Of a stretch of 64,000 bases of DNA, positions 16,336-25,172 are shown piece by piece. The DNA is from DAMBHY01 sp032068765 (GTDB lineage Bacteria; Bacteroidota; Bacteroidia; Bacteroidales; Dysgonomonadaceae). The stretch lies in contig DAMBHY010000003.1 of NCBI GenBank assembly GCA_032068765.1, forward strand, positions 62,001-126,000, read 5' to 3'. The notes under the pieces are model-generated. The model was given only the letters and a program-made list of their open reading frames with translations. It had not been told where the DNA came from and made no database searches. The stretch's first letter is position 1, and each line of letters begins with the position of its first letter. A program made the translations under genes and the position numbers.

Positions 16336-17904
16336 TCATTTTTTTGTTTTGGGTTTCTTTTTCTTCTCTTGCTCTTTAGCCAATTTCTCGGCTTGTATTT
16401 TCTTGAGCAATTCGCTGGCAGGTTCGTAGTCTGCTGCGGCTTTGCATTGGGCTATTTCTACCTCGCTGAGCAGCCTGCCTTCAAATGCTTTTTTCAAAAT
16501 GCTTTGGCGAAGGGCTTCGGCTTTCTCAATGCTTTCGTTTATGCTTTGCTCCATTTTATCGCAAACCGATAAACGGCTTTCTATTTCTTGAACGATTTGG
16601 GTTTGTTCTTGGGTTGAACAAAGTGGAAATACAAAATTTTCAATTGAAGCTATTCCAATATTGGCTTGTGTTGTTTCAACTGTATATCTTTTGATTTCCT
16701 TTTTAATTACTGGTGAAAGTGAATAGTAAAGTGCAAATTTTGAACTCATTAAACTTGTAATATTTTTAATGATTGCACACGAATATGAAACTAAAAACTC
16801 TCTGTCAAAATCAATTAAAATATTCCGTCCAATTGTTCCGTAACGTGGAAATATAATATCTCCTTTCTCGGGTTTAATTTTTAATGCCAACCTTTCAAAA
16901 TCCTCTTTTGAAATAGTTTTAGCACCAGAAAAATCAATAGTTCCATCTCCGTTTAAATTTCCTGTTGAAAGGTATGGATAACCATTTTCAACTGTCTTGG
17001 GCATTTTATGGTCTATGTCTCCAATCTTGTAAGTTACATTACCAAATCTTGACCATTTCCAACTGTTTGGCAATGTTTCATAATTCTCAATGTCACTTTC
17101 CTTTACCTCTGTAACTTCTTTTGGTTTTGATATTCTACTCGGCTTTATTCCTTTCTTCCCTTTCTTCTCCCATTCCTTTACCGCTTTTTTCCAATCTTCA
17201 ATTTGTTGGTTGTAGTGGTTTTGGCGTTCTTGTTTTATTTGTTGCAGCAGTTCTTCGGCTGTGGGCAGGTGGGTTTGTTTTGCTCTCCATTCTTTGGTGA
17301 GTTCTCCCTCAAACGCCTTTTTCAGCACCGCTTGGCGGTATATTTTCAGTTGCTCTTGTGCGGTTTTAAAATTGGCTATGCCGTTGTCTAAATCGGAAAA
17401 AAGGGCTTCGATTTTGGAAACTATGGCTCGTTGAATGGGAATAGGGGCAAGTGGGAATGAAATTTCAGCAAATTTATTAGTGCTAACACCACCAATAATT
17501 CCATTCATTTGATTTTTAAAATCATCAAAGAATTTACGGAAGCGTGAATAGTAGAACACATATTTACCTTCTAAAACATTATACTCATCTGTTATGGCAT
17601 AAAGTTTATTTCCAAAACAAACATCTTGCTCAATGTATGCTGCTTTTCTTCCTGCACTTCCACCTTCCGAACAAACTAAAACACATCCTTTGGGTGCGAT
17701 TTTAAATGTTTCTTCTTCAAAAGGAATTTTTACTCCGTTTTCATAATCAACAACGGCATCAAATCCTACATCTTTGGTTCCAATGTAGTTGTAGCCATCT
17801 TTTAGATTTTTATACTTCTTTTCTTTTACTTGAGCATTAATGCTGTTGCCATTATAAATATTAGCGACCTCACCAATCTCAACTTCTATCCAATCTTCTC
17901 TCAT
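16336..17904 (-). CDS. hsdS: Type I restriction-modification specificity subunit HsdS
   Basis: Determines the two half-sites of the recognised DNA. The 522 residues hold two target-recognition domains (about 5-155 and 285-430), each followed by a conserved helical spacer: IPIQRAIVSKIEALFSDL with RQAVLKKAFEGEL, and QEQTQIVQEIESRLSVCD with RQSILKKAFEGRL. Both repeats are present, so the subunit is complete. Its ATG overlaps the hsdR stop by one base, indicating translational coupling. No second or silent hsdS copy is seen nearby, so shuffling by inversion is not suggested. The Lys-rich tail ends beside a palindrome. Confidence 0.95.
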   Translation of the reverse strand: MREDWIEVEIGEVANIYNGNSINAQVKEKKYKNLKDGYNYIGTKDVGFDAVVDYENGVKIPFEEETFKIAPKGCVLVCSEGGSAGRKAAYIEQDVCFGNKLYAITDEYNVLEGKYVFYYSRFRKFFDDFKNQMNGIIGGVSTNKFAEISFPLAPIPIQRAIVSKIEALFSDLDNGIANFKTAQEQLKIYRQAVLKKAFEGELTKEWRAKQTHLPTAEELLQQIKQERQNHYNQQIEDWKKAVKEWEKKGKKGIKPSRISKPKEVTEVKESDIENYETLPNSWKWSRFGNVTYKIGDIDHKMPKTVENGYPYLSTGNLNGDGTIDFSGAKTISKEDFERLALKIKPEKGDIIFPRYGTIGRNILIDFDREFLVSYSCAIIKNITSLMSSKFALYYSLSPVIKKEIKRYTVETTQANIGIASIENFVFPLCSTQEQTQIVQEIESRLSVCDKMEQSINESIEKAEALRQSILKKAFEGRLLSEVEIAQCKAAADYEPASELLKKIQAEKLAKEQEKKKKPKTKK

Positions 17905-20717
17905 TATGCTGCTAATGCCTCGTTAAGTTCGTTAATAATATCGTTCATTTCTGCCCCAAATAGTTGGTACATTTTGCCACGTCCGCCTTTTTCGTCAAAG
18001 GGTGTGAAGTCGAGGTCTTCCAGTTCTATGTGGTAGCTGTTTATTACGTGGTTTTTGAGTTCACGCAGCCAGTCCATTTGTTCGGTGGTAAAACGGTTGT
18101 GCTTACCTGCGTTTTGTTTAAAAATCCAGTTTTTAAAATTGTCGTCAATCGTTTTATCAAAAGGTTTTAGTTCGCTGTCAATGCCGCAAGCCCTGCGTAT
18201 TAAGGAAACCAAAGCCGTGAGTTCATCAATGGGCTGTTTGCTTTTCACATCTTCCAGTTGAGCATAAGCTGCCCACACATAATCGGGGGCAAGGGTGGGT
18301 TTGTCCAATTTCAGTTTGTCAAACACTTCTTTTATCATTTTAAACGTAATGTTTCTACGGTTGTAGGGTTGTTTGTAAAAAATAGTGAGTGCCTTTATTT
18401 CGTCTTGGTTGGCTACCAAATAATCACTAAAATCTTTTACAATTTCCTTGGCTTTGTCAACCGAAGTGGTGTCCCATTCGGCTTTGGTTACTTTATCAAT
18501 ATTGTGGCTGTCTATAATTTGCTCGTGTTCTATCCGCACTTTTTCAATGTAGTCGTTTAGCTTGCCGTTAAAAGTAGCAGCTGCCGTTTCTATCAATGTT
18601 TTTTGTGCCGTTTGTTTGGCTTGTTGTATCAAAGCAGGGGTGCGGTCTTGCTCGGGAATGGCTTCAATAATGGGTTTTGCCTTTTCTTCAATGGCATCTT
18701 CATCAAAAGCCGAAAGCAATTCCTTGCTGATTTGTTTCAGGTTTTTGCCTTTGCTGTGTTCCAAGAGTTTTTCTTTTTCCTTGTCGGTAATTTCCTTCTC
18801 CAAACGGATAAGGCGGTTTGCCAACGATAGGAATAAATCTTCTTCGGCAACGCCCATCGTAACGGCTCCCAAAAGGTCTTTGAGTGCAACGGTGGGTTTA
18901 CGTTCCAAAGGTCGGCTGTCGGTTTTTTTAGATTTGGTTACACCTACGGCATCAACAATGATAAAATGCGTTTTGGCTTTGGCGGTTTTCGATACCATTT
19001 GCAAAGCATCTTTGTTTATGGTTCGTGTGCCTCTGCCTTTCATTTGTTCAAAGTAGTTGACACTTTTTACATCACGCATAAAAAGCAATACTTCCAAAGG
19101 TTTTACATCTGTGCCTGTGGCAATCATATCTACCGTAACGGCAATGCGTGGATAGTAGGAATTGCGGAAACGGTTCAGCACCGATTTTGGGTCTTCTTGT
19201 ATTTTGTAGGTGAGTTTTTTGCAGAAGTCGTCTCCTTCGTCAAATTCTTCCCGAATGATTTTGATAATATCGTCTGCGTGGCTGTCGGTTTTGGCAAACA
19301 CCAAGGTTTTAGGCACTTCGTATTCTCCGTTTTCGTCTTTGCGGTTCGGGAAAATTTCGGTTTCCAATGCCTTTTTGTATTGGCGAATGATATTGCGTAT
19401 TTGACTTGGATTGACCACCTTTTTATCCAAATCGTTTTTCAGGTATTCGGTGTCTTCGTCTTCTTGTGTCCAGCGGTTTTTTCGGGTGAGTTTATCTCGC
19501 CTGTCCACAAACCAACCTGCCTTTATCACGCTTCCTTTTTGTGAAATTTCAGTTTCAATATTGTACACATCATACGGCACATTTACGCCATCAATCACCG
19601 ATTCTTCGTAGGTGTATTCGCTTACTACATTTTCCTCAAAAAAACCAAAGGTGCGTTTGTCGGGTGTGGCAGTTAAGCCAATCAGGAAAGCGTCAAAATA
19701 ATCTAATACTTGTTTCCAAAGGTTGTAAATAGAACGGTGGCACTCGTCTATCACAATAAAATCAAATTGCTCTATGGGTACTCTTGGCGAATACTCCACA
19801 GGGATTGCCTGTTTTTTATTTCGTTGTTGCTCCATCCACGAAGATTCGTTGGGGTTGGTGTCTTCTGCACCTTCGTCCAGTTCTTCGCCTTTCAAAATGG
19901 CGTACATCCGTTGAATGGTAGAAATACAAACCTGACTATCGGAAGCGATATAACTTGAAGTCAAACGCTGCACATTGTAAAACTCCGTGAATTTTCGGTT
20001 GCTGTCGTTGGGTTGAAAAGCCATAAACTCCTGTTCGGCTTGTTCGCCCAAATTTTTAGTGTCCACCAAAAACAAAATGCGTCTTGCTTTGGCGTGTTCC
20101 AATAAGCGATACACAAAAGTGGCAGCCGTAAAAGTTTTACCCGCACCAGTTGCCATTTGTATCAAGGCTTTGGGCTTGTTCTTTTTAAACGATTGCTCTA
20201 AGTTTTTAATCGCCTTAATTTGAGCAGGGCGAAGCCCTGTTTCATTTAAGGCAGGAATATCAGAAAGTCTTGCTCTTAAACTTTTGTCTTTTTGTAGCCA
20301 GTCTGCCAATGTTTCGGGTCTGAAAAACCAGAAAATATTTCGTCCTCTCGGCTTCGGGTCTCTTGTATCTCTAAAACGGGTGATTGTGCCAGTGCTTTCA
20401 AACACAAAAGGCAAAGGGTCGTTGTCTAAATATTTCAGTTTGGCGTTGGCATATTCGATTGATTGGTCTTCGGCAACAGTGAGTTTATGTCCTTCGTCTT
20501 CCTTTTTTGCTTCAATAACCCCAACAGGTTTTTTATCAACAAACAGCACATAGTCGGCAAACCCAGAAGCAGCCTGATATTCTCTAACAGCAACACCTTT
20601 GTTTACTCCTAAGTCTACTTCATTTTTTGATTGAACAATCCACCCAGCTTCCACCAACATTTTGTCGATTTTGTCTCGGGCTATTTGTTCAGGATTTTGA
20701 TTTTTATCTGTACTCAT
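17904..20717 (-). CDS. hsdR: Type I restriction enzyme endonuclease/translocase HsdR
   Basis: The ATP-dependent translocase and nuclease subunit. Numbering from the ATG at 20717, the PD-(D/E)xK nuclease is near 40-75 (FADYVLF, then VIEAKK), Walker A is ATGAGKT at 189-195, Walker B is DECH at 324-327, motif III is LTATP, and motif VI includes QMKGRGTR. A C-terminal helical domain completes 937 residues, the usual length. An in-frame GTG at 20771 would add 18 residues; the ATG is preferred as the extension is Lys/Gln-rich and not family-like. It is the first gene of the leftward order hsdR-hsdS-(Y1)-hsdM. Confidence 0.95.
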   Translation of the reverse strand: MSTDKNQNPEQIARDKIDKMLVEAGWIVQSKNEVDLGVNKGVAVREYQAASGFADYVLFVDKKPVGVIEAKKEDEGHKLTVAEDQSIEYANAKLKYLDNDPLPFVFESTGTITRFRDTRDPKPRGRNIFWFFRPETLADWLQKDKSLRARLSDIPALNETGLRPAQIKAIKNLEQSFKKNKPKALIQMATGAGKTFTAATFVYRLLEHAKARRILFLVDTKNLGEQAEQEFMAFQPNDSNRKFTEFYNVQRLTSSYIASDSQVCISTIQRMYAILKGEELDEGAEDTNPNESSWMEQQRNKKQAIPVEYSPRVPIEQFDFIVIDECHRSIYNLWKQVLDYFDAFLIGLTATPDKRTFGFFEENVVSEYTYEESVIDGVNVPYDVYNIETEISQKGSVIKAGWFVDRRDKLTRKNRWTQEDEDTEYLKNDLDKKVVNPSQIRNIIRQYKKALETEIFPNRKDENGEYEVPKTLVFAKTDSHADDIIKIIREEFDEGDDFCKKLTYKIQEDPKSVLNRFRNSYYPRIAVTVDMIATGTDVKPLEVLLFMRDVKSVNYFEQMKGRGTRTINKDALQMVSKTAKAKTHFIIVDAVGVTKSKKTDSRPLERKPTVALKDLLGAVTMGVAEEDLFLSLANRLIRLEKEITDKEKEKLLEHSKGKNLKQISKELLSAFDEDAIEEKAKPIIEAIPEQDRTPALIQQAKQTAQKTLIETAAATFNGKLNDYIEKVRIEHEQIIDSHNIDKVTKAEWDTTSVDKAKEIVKDFSDYLVANQDEIKALTIFYKQPYNRRNITFKMIKEVFDKLKLDKPTLAPDYVWAAYAQLEDVKSKQPIDELTALVSLIRRACGIDSELKPFDKTIDDNFKNWIFKQNAGKHNRFTTEQMDWLRELKNHVINSYHIELEDLDFTPFDEKGGRGKMYQLFGAEMNDIINELNEALAA

Positions 20718-20799
20718 CTTGTTTTCTTTCTGTGGTGCGTTGGCAAAAAATGGCTGTTTGGTTTTACTCACGGATTATATGTTTTTATGGTGTTTATGA

Positions 20800-21180
20800 A
20801 TGCTTCGCATTTGCGAAGCATTGGCTTTTGTGTTGGGCAAAACCAAATGTGCCATTTACCTATTTTAATTTTATTTTATGGTGTTCGTGATTCGCTTCGC
20901 TTAATTGTGCGGTGGCAATTTCTTTATTTTCTTTTATTTCTTTATGCAGCAAAAATTCCTTTGTCATTCTGTTGGTTGTCTGGTTTTTTACACTGACGGC
21001 TAACGGAGGGGGGCTAACTGCCATTGGCGGATTTGCGTGAGCTTTTCTGTCGAGAGACAGAAAATGTGCGAGCGTAAATCTTACAATGTGGATACTTTTC
21101 GACCCCGCCAGTGCAGATAGCCTGTGCGTGTGCCCTGCATGAGCAGTTCACCCACCACCGTAGGTCTGTAAAAATTTCAA
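20800..21180. other. Structured non-coding stretch upstream of hsdR
   Basis: Contains two perfect hairpins: ATGCTTCGC/GCGAAGCAT (20800-20821) and TTTTCTGTC/GACAGAAAA (21043-21064), plus GC-rich words (GGCTAACGGAGGGGGGCTAAC, near 21000). Composition differs from the chromosome and resembles the other island end at 13766-13905. The hsdR promoter must lie here, but I cannot point to a match. Open frames in it are not convincing. Confidence 0.4.
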
Positions 21181-21228
21181 AAGTACAAATTTTTGCGTAA
21201 AGATTAACGATGTTGGATGAAAAAAAAT

Positions 21229-21660
21229 AATTTCCAGAGGGTGCAAGTCCCTTATGCGCGGGGTCGTGCCCGAAGCATTAGCACGTCGCAAGGTGGTTTA
21301 CCGTGAGGTATACACTGAAGGAAGCGAAACGGCAAACTCCGGTACTGACGAACAGGAACGGCATACGAGGCATAGTTGTTTGGGGTAAGCAAGCACATCA
21401 TTGTAACGCCCCAATGTTTTCAGTGGAAAATTATGTAGATGTTGCAGTGATTGGAGGAAGGAAACTGCTCTTACCGGGGGAGGTCTCGTGCTGTGCCCGC
21501 GCAACACGAGAAGTCAGCAGAAGTCATAGTAGTTACAGGCAACGAGCCGGCAAGCGTTTCGTACCAAATATTCGGAGGTTTCACAAAAGTAGCGAAGGAC
21601 AGAACGTTAAGGTGTTCCCGATGCAAAACGAAGGCGTGCCAGCCGTTTTATAGACGGAAC
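21229..21660 (+). mobile_element. 5' part of a group II intron (domain I onwards), no reverse transcriptase
   Basis: The stretch opens with AGAGGGTGCAAGTCCC and continues with words typical of domain I to IV of bacterial introns: CACGTCGCAAGGTGG, GTGAGGTATACACTGAAGGA, GGTACTGACGAACAG, GAGGTCTCGTGCTGTGCCC, and AAGTCAGCAGAAGTCATAGT. The last normally lies just before the intron-encoded reverse transcriptase, which is absent: unrelated sequence follows and the next gene is on the other strand. The exact 5' end is uncertain. It has the same orientation as the 3' intron end at 13679. Open frames over it are not genes. Confidence 0.8.
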
Positions 21661-21712
21661 AGAGCCAAGTACTTATAGCTCCAAATCTACGTAACTATCA
21701 ACTATTAGATTT

Positions 21713-22171
21713 TCACTTTTCACTATTCACTAATAACGAGTATTCCGGAATATCATCAAGAAAACGATATGTCTGATTTTCAAAATCCATTTCGCAACAA
21801 TAGTGCTGCATTCCGTTTGATACCATCAGATACTTCACCTTCAATACAATATTATATCTTACAATCTGGTCAAAAACATTCTGATTGATAACTACATTCG
21901 GGCTTTTATACTCACAGATTGCAAGTGGCTGCATCTTATTGTCATACACCACCGAATCACATCTTCGAGTCATCGAATTCAATGTAATTTTCATCTCATT
22001 TACTATCAGTGATGCGGGATATTTCTTGTAATTCACCAGGAAATTTACAAAATGCTGTCTTACCCATTCTTCAGGAGTCAACATTATATATTTCCTTCTC
22101 AAAGGATCAAATATGGATACTCCTTTCTCAGATTTAGATATTTTCGTCTCAAAAGCGGGTAAATTCAACAT
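21713..22171 (-). CDS. Stand-alone HsdR N-terminal-like (PD-(D/E)xK) protein
   Basis: A 152-residue protein resembling the nuclease-like N-terminal domain of type I restriction R subunits (HSDR_N family): LTPEEWVRQHFVNFL, then TRRCDSVVYDN and ICEYKSP, giving a plausible D...ExK metal site. It has no helicase part. The ATG at 22171 is preferred over one two codons upstream. It is divergent from amn; the two starts are about 60 bp apart. Similar small proteins are known beside housekeeping genes in Bacteroidales, so it may be native rather than part of the island. Whether it cuts DNA is unknown. Confidence 0.75.
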   Translation of the reverse strand: MLNLPAFETKISKSEKGVSIFDPLRRKYIMLTPEEWVRQHFVNFLVNYKKYPASLIVNEMKITLNSMTRRCDSVVYDNKMQPLAICEYKSPNVVINQNVFDQIVRYNIVLKVKYLMVSNGMQHYCCEMDFENQTYRFLDDIPEYSLLVNSEK

Positions 22172-22179
22172 GTACATTG

Positions 22180-22187
22180 TATCTTTG
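22180..22187 (+). promoter_or_regulatory. Putative -7 element of amn
   Basis: TATCTTTG, an exact TAnnTTTG match, 47 bp upstream of the chosen amn ATG and just outside the divergent gene. Confidence 0.5.
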
Positions 22188-22233
22188 TTATATTCAAATT
22201 TTGCTACGCAATAAGGACAAAATTATAGGAATT

Positions 22234-23010
22234 ATGAAAACAAAGCAAGAAATTGTAGAGAATTGGCTTCCCAGATATACGAAGAGACCTTTGGAAGAAT
22301 TTGCGAAATATATTCTTCTTACCAATTTTCAAAAGTATGTGGAAATATTTGCGGCTCATTTTCAGGTTCCTATAGTGGGTTTGGATAGCAATATGCCCAA
22401 TGCCTCGGCAGATGGTATCATGATTATCAACTTTGGAATGGGCAGCGCCAATGCGGCTACCATTATGGATTTGTTGAGTGCCGTTTCGCCAACTGCAGTT
22501 TTGTTTTTAGGAAAATGCGGCGGCGTGAAACATGTAAGCGGATTGGGAGATTATATTCTGCCAATCGCTGCTATTCGTGGCGAAGGTACATCCAACGATT
22601 ATTTTCCACCTGAAGTTCCCGCACTGCCTGCTTTCTCATTGATGCGTTCGTTATCATCCAACATCAGGGATTTTCAACGTGATTATTGGACAGGAACGGT
22701 TTACACAACTAACCGCCGAGTTTGGGAGTACGACAATGACTTCAAAAATTACCTCCGTCAGATACGCGTCATTGCTGTAGATATGGAAACTGCAACCATT
22801 TTCACCTGTGGTTTTGCCAATCACATCCCTACCGGAGCATTGCTTTTGGTGTCAGACCAGCCTATGATTTCTACAGGTGTGAAAACAGATAAGAGCGACT
22901 TGATTATCACGCAGAACTATGTTGAAGAACATGTGAAAATAGGCATAAAATCGCTTTCATCTATCAAAAACAACAGTTCTACAATCAAGCACTTACGTTT
23001 TGACTGGTAA
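22234..23010 (+). CDS. amn: AMP nucleosidase
   Basis: Hydrolyses AMP to adenine and ribose 5-phosphate. At 258 residues it is the short form, with the nucleoside phosphorylase fold: NFGMGSANAATIMDLL and FLGKCGGVKHV in the phosphate-binding area, and AVDMETATIF with its ligand-contacting Met-Glu. The ATG at 22234 is chosen; an upstream in-frame start would place extra residues over the promoter. holA follows 6 bp later, so the pair is an operon. Confidence 0.9.
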   Translation: MKTKQEIVENWLPRYTKRPLEEFAKYILLTNFQKYVEIFAAHFQVPIVGLDSNMPNASADGIMIINFGMGSANAATIMDLLSAVSPTAVLFLGKCGGVKHVSGLGDYILPIAAIRGEGTSNDYFPPEVPALPAFSLMRSLSSNIRDFQRDYWTGTVYTTNRRVWEYDNDFKNYLRQIRVIAVDMETATIFTCGFANHIPTGALLLVSDQPMISTGVKTDKSDLIITQNYVEEHVKIGIKSLSSIKNNSSTIKHLRFDW

Positions 23011-23016
23011 TTGACA

Positions 23017-24039
23017 ATGGCTACAAAATCTTCCCCAACATTCGAATCCCTCAAAAGTGAAATCCGCAGACGAAACTTTTCACCCATCTATTTATTTATG
23101 GGAGAAGAGTCTTATTTCATTGATGAACTGACGGGTTTGTTGGAGAATAGCGTACTGCCGGTAGAACAACGAGACTTTAATCAGCAGATTTTTTACGGAA
23201 TTGATTCCGATGTAAGGGAGATTATTTCTCTTGCCAAACGTTTTCCCATGATGGCGGATCATCAGGTGATTATCATCAAGGAGGCGCAGAATCTTGAGAA
23301 GTTTGAACTACTGGAATATTATGCCAAAAATCCGTTGAACAGCACCATCCTTATAATTGCCTACAAGCATGGCAATGTCGATAAGCGCAAAGCAACTTAC
23401 AAAGCCATCAATAAGGTGGGAGTGATCTTCGAATCAAAAAAGATATACGATAGTAAAGTTCCGGCATTTGTAAAATCTTACTTTGATGAAAAACAAATTT
23501 CCATAGAACCAAAAGCTGCGCAAATGCTGGCGGACAAAGTAGGGAACGATTTGAGTAAACTCAAAAAGGAATTGGAGAAACTGGAAGTTTCCCTCGGTGA
23601 TAAAAAAAGAATTACCGATGCCGTTGTAGAACAAAATATTGGTATCAGCAAAGATTACAATACCTACGAATTGAAAAACGCCATTATAGAAAAGAATTAT
23701 TATACTGCGCAGCTTATTGTATCTCATTTTGGTAAAAATCCGAAAGAGTATCCCATCATGGCTACGATTGCCACTTTATTCAATTACTTCTCAAATTTGC
23801 TAGAATGTTACTGGCTTCCGGTAAAGAATGAAGATTCAATTATGAAAGCCTTAAACCTCCATAGTTCGTTTTTTGTGAAGGAATATACAACCGGGCTTCA
23901 AAAATACAAACCTCAGAAGGTTATGGAAATTATTTCCATTCTCAGAACTTACGATGCTAAATCGAAGGGTTTTGAAAATCCATCCAATATACCGCAGGGC
24001 GATTTGCTTCAAGAGATGGTATATAAAATTATGCACTAG
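23017..24039 (+). CDS. holA: DNA polymerase III delta subunit HolA
   Basis: The clamp-loader subunit that opens the sliding clamp. The 340 residues have the delta N-terminal domain (PIYLFMGEESYFIDELTGLL), an AAA-like domain without Walker motifs, and the conserved C-terminal collar with KNPKEYPIMATIATLFNYFSNLL. The ATG at 23017 is used; the TTG six bases earlier is unlikely. It follows amn by 6 bp. Confidence 0.93.
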   Translation: MATKSSPTFESLKSEIRRRNFSPIYLFMGEESYFIDELTGLLENSVLPVEQRDFNQQIFYGIDSDVREIISLAKRFPMMADHQVIIIKEAQNLEKFELLEYYAKNPLNSTILIIAYKHGNVDKRKATYKAINKVGVIFESKKIYDSKVPAFVKSYFDEKQISIEPKAAQMLADKVGNDLSKLKKELEKLEVSLGDKKRITDAVVEQNIGISKDYNTYELKNAIIEKNYYTAQLIVSHFGKNPKEYPIMATIATLFNYFSNLLECYWLPVKNEDSIMKALNLHSSFFVKEYTTGLQKYKPQKVMEIISILRTYDAKSKGFENPSNIPQGDLLQEMVYKIMH

Positions 24040-24502
24040 CATAAACTGGCTTCAAAATATTTTTAGCTGCTATAAATTTACGAGTGGATATGTAAATCTG
24101 CTTATGAAATACATGTATATTTACAACTGTGTTATGTAAATACACGCATACAAATGTTTCATACAACTCCAAAAGGGATAACACAAAAGTATATTGCATT
24201 CATTACACAATCCTGATTACTTTTGTTGTACAACGTATGGAAGGAATTATACAAAAGTTATTTTCACTCGTTAACATATTAATTGTAGAGAATATACATT
24301 ACCTATACATTTAGTTATTAGCTATTTATTAATATAAGATTTAATAATAACTTTATATGATATCAGCTGATTACATAACATACTGACAACTCTGTTAAAA
24401 AATAGGTTATTTATCATTTAATACATTAAGAAAGATGTTTTTATATGTTGTTTACATAAGTAATAATTCAATTCATTAATAAAACTTAACAAACTCGCTA
24501 AA

Positions 24503-24602
24503 TACAAATGTAAAACAAACACACCATTTGTAAATTAGATATTTGTTTCAAATGTATTTACATTTAATTTTCATTTGTGAATTAAATATTATACATTTGT
24601 AA
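24503..24602 (+). promoter_or_regulatory. Cluster of ACAAATGT-type boxes upstream of the XRE gene
   Basis: Five related boxes lie in 100 bp before the regulator start: TACAAATGTA (24503-24512), CATTTGTA (24525-24532), CAAATGTA with facing TTTACATTT (24549-24565), CATTTGTGA (24572-24580) and TACATTTGTAA (24592-24602). Several face each other as dyads. This is the layout expected for autoregulation by the XRE protein. The rest of the 593-bp gap (24040-24502) is AT-rich with nothing else I can identify. Confidence 0.5.
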
Positions 24603-24632
24603 GGGTTGTAACAACGTGCATATTTATTCATC

Positions 24633-25100
24633 ATGGGTATGAAGGATAGGATTAAACAAATAATAGAAAACGAGAGAACTACACCTGCACATTTCGCAGA
24701 TAGTTTAGAAATTAACCGTGCTGTAATATCACATATTCTTAATGGTCGCAATAATCCCAGTTTGGATGTAGTGAGTAAAATTTTATCAGAACTCAATTAC
24801 ATAAATCCGGAATGGTTAATCAACGGCACTGGAAATATGTATAAGGATGGTTTTGATCTTTCTGAAAAACTTCAGCAAGCGGATTTATTCGCCGAGAATA
24901 ACATAAATGAGGGTAATTCATCAATTAAAGAGAAAAATACGACGCAGGATAAGTTAAGCTTAGAGGATATGGTAATTAATTCAACTGAAAATCAGAAAGA
25001 TATTAAGATAATTCGTGAGGTAAAGAAAATCAGCCAGATAATTATTTATTACGACGATAATACTTTTGAAACATTTATACCTACGCTCAAGAAGATCTAA
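24633..25100 (+). CDS. XRE-family helix-turn-helix regulator
   Basis: A 155-residue protein. Residues 5-65 are an XRE DNA-binding domain (DRIKQIIENERTTPAHFADS, then NRAVISHILNGRNNPSLDVV). A hydrophilic linker leads to a C-terminal segment ending in KKISQIIIYYDDNTFETFIP, a tail seen in many XRE proteins of Bacteroidota. It has no neighbour of phage or toxin type. The dyad cluster just upstream suggests it controls its own gene. The target is otherwise unknown. Confidence 0.85.
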   Translation: MGMKDRIKQIIENERTTPAHFADSLEINRAVISHILNGRNNPSLDVVSKILSELNYINPEWLINGTGNMYKDGFDLSEKLQQADLFAENNINEGNSSIKEKNTTQDKLSLEDMVINSTENQKDIKIIREVKKISQIIIYYDDNTFETFIPTLKKI

Positions 25101-25132
25101 TTGTTGAATTTTCTACCCAACTCTTTTTTGTC

Positions 25133-25140
25133 TATTTTTG
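25133..25140 (+). promoter_or_regulatory. Putative -7 element of pyrK-pyrD
   Basis: TATTTTTG matches TAnnTTTG, 32 bp upstream of the pyrK ATG. Confidence 0.4.
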
Positions 25141-25172
25141 TAGCTAAATTAAATTCCTAAAAAAACAAATAG

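Noticed and set aside
16336..17904. Phase-variable hsdS with invertible segments
   Set aside because: No second hsdS or long inverted repeat is seen and no recombinase gene is nearby.
17203..20996. Plus-strand frames over hsdS and hsdR
   Set aside because: They are antisense shadows of genes with clear motifs.
21303..21678. Frames such as SAEVIVVTGNEPAS
   Set aside because: They lie inside structural RNA domains of the group II intron and have no reverse transcriptase features.
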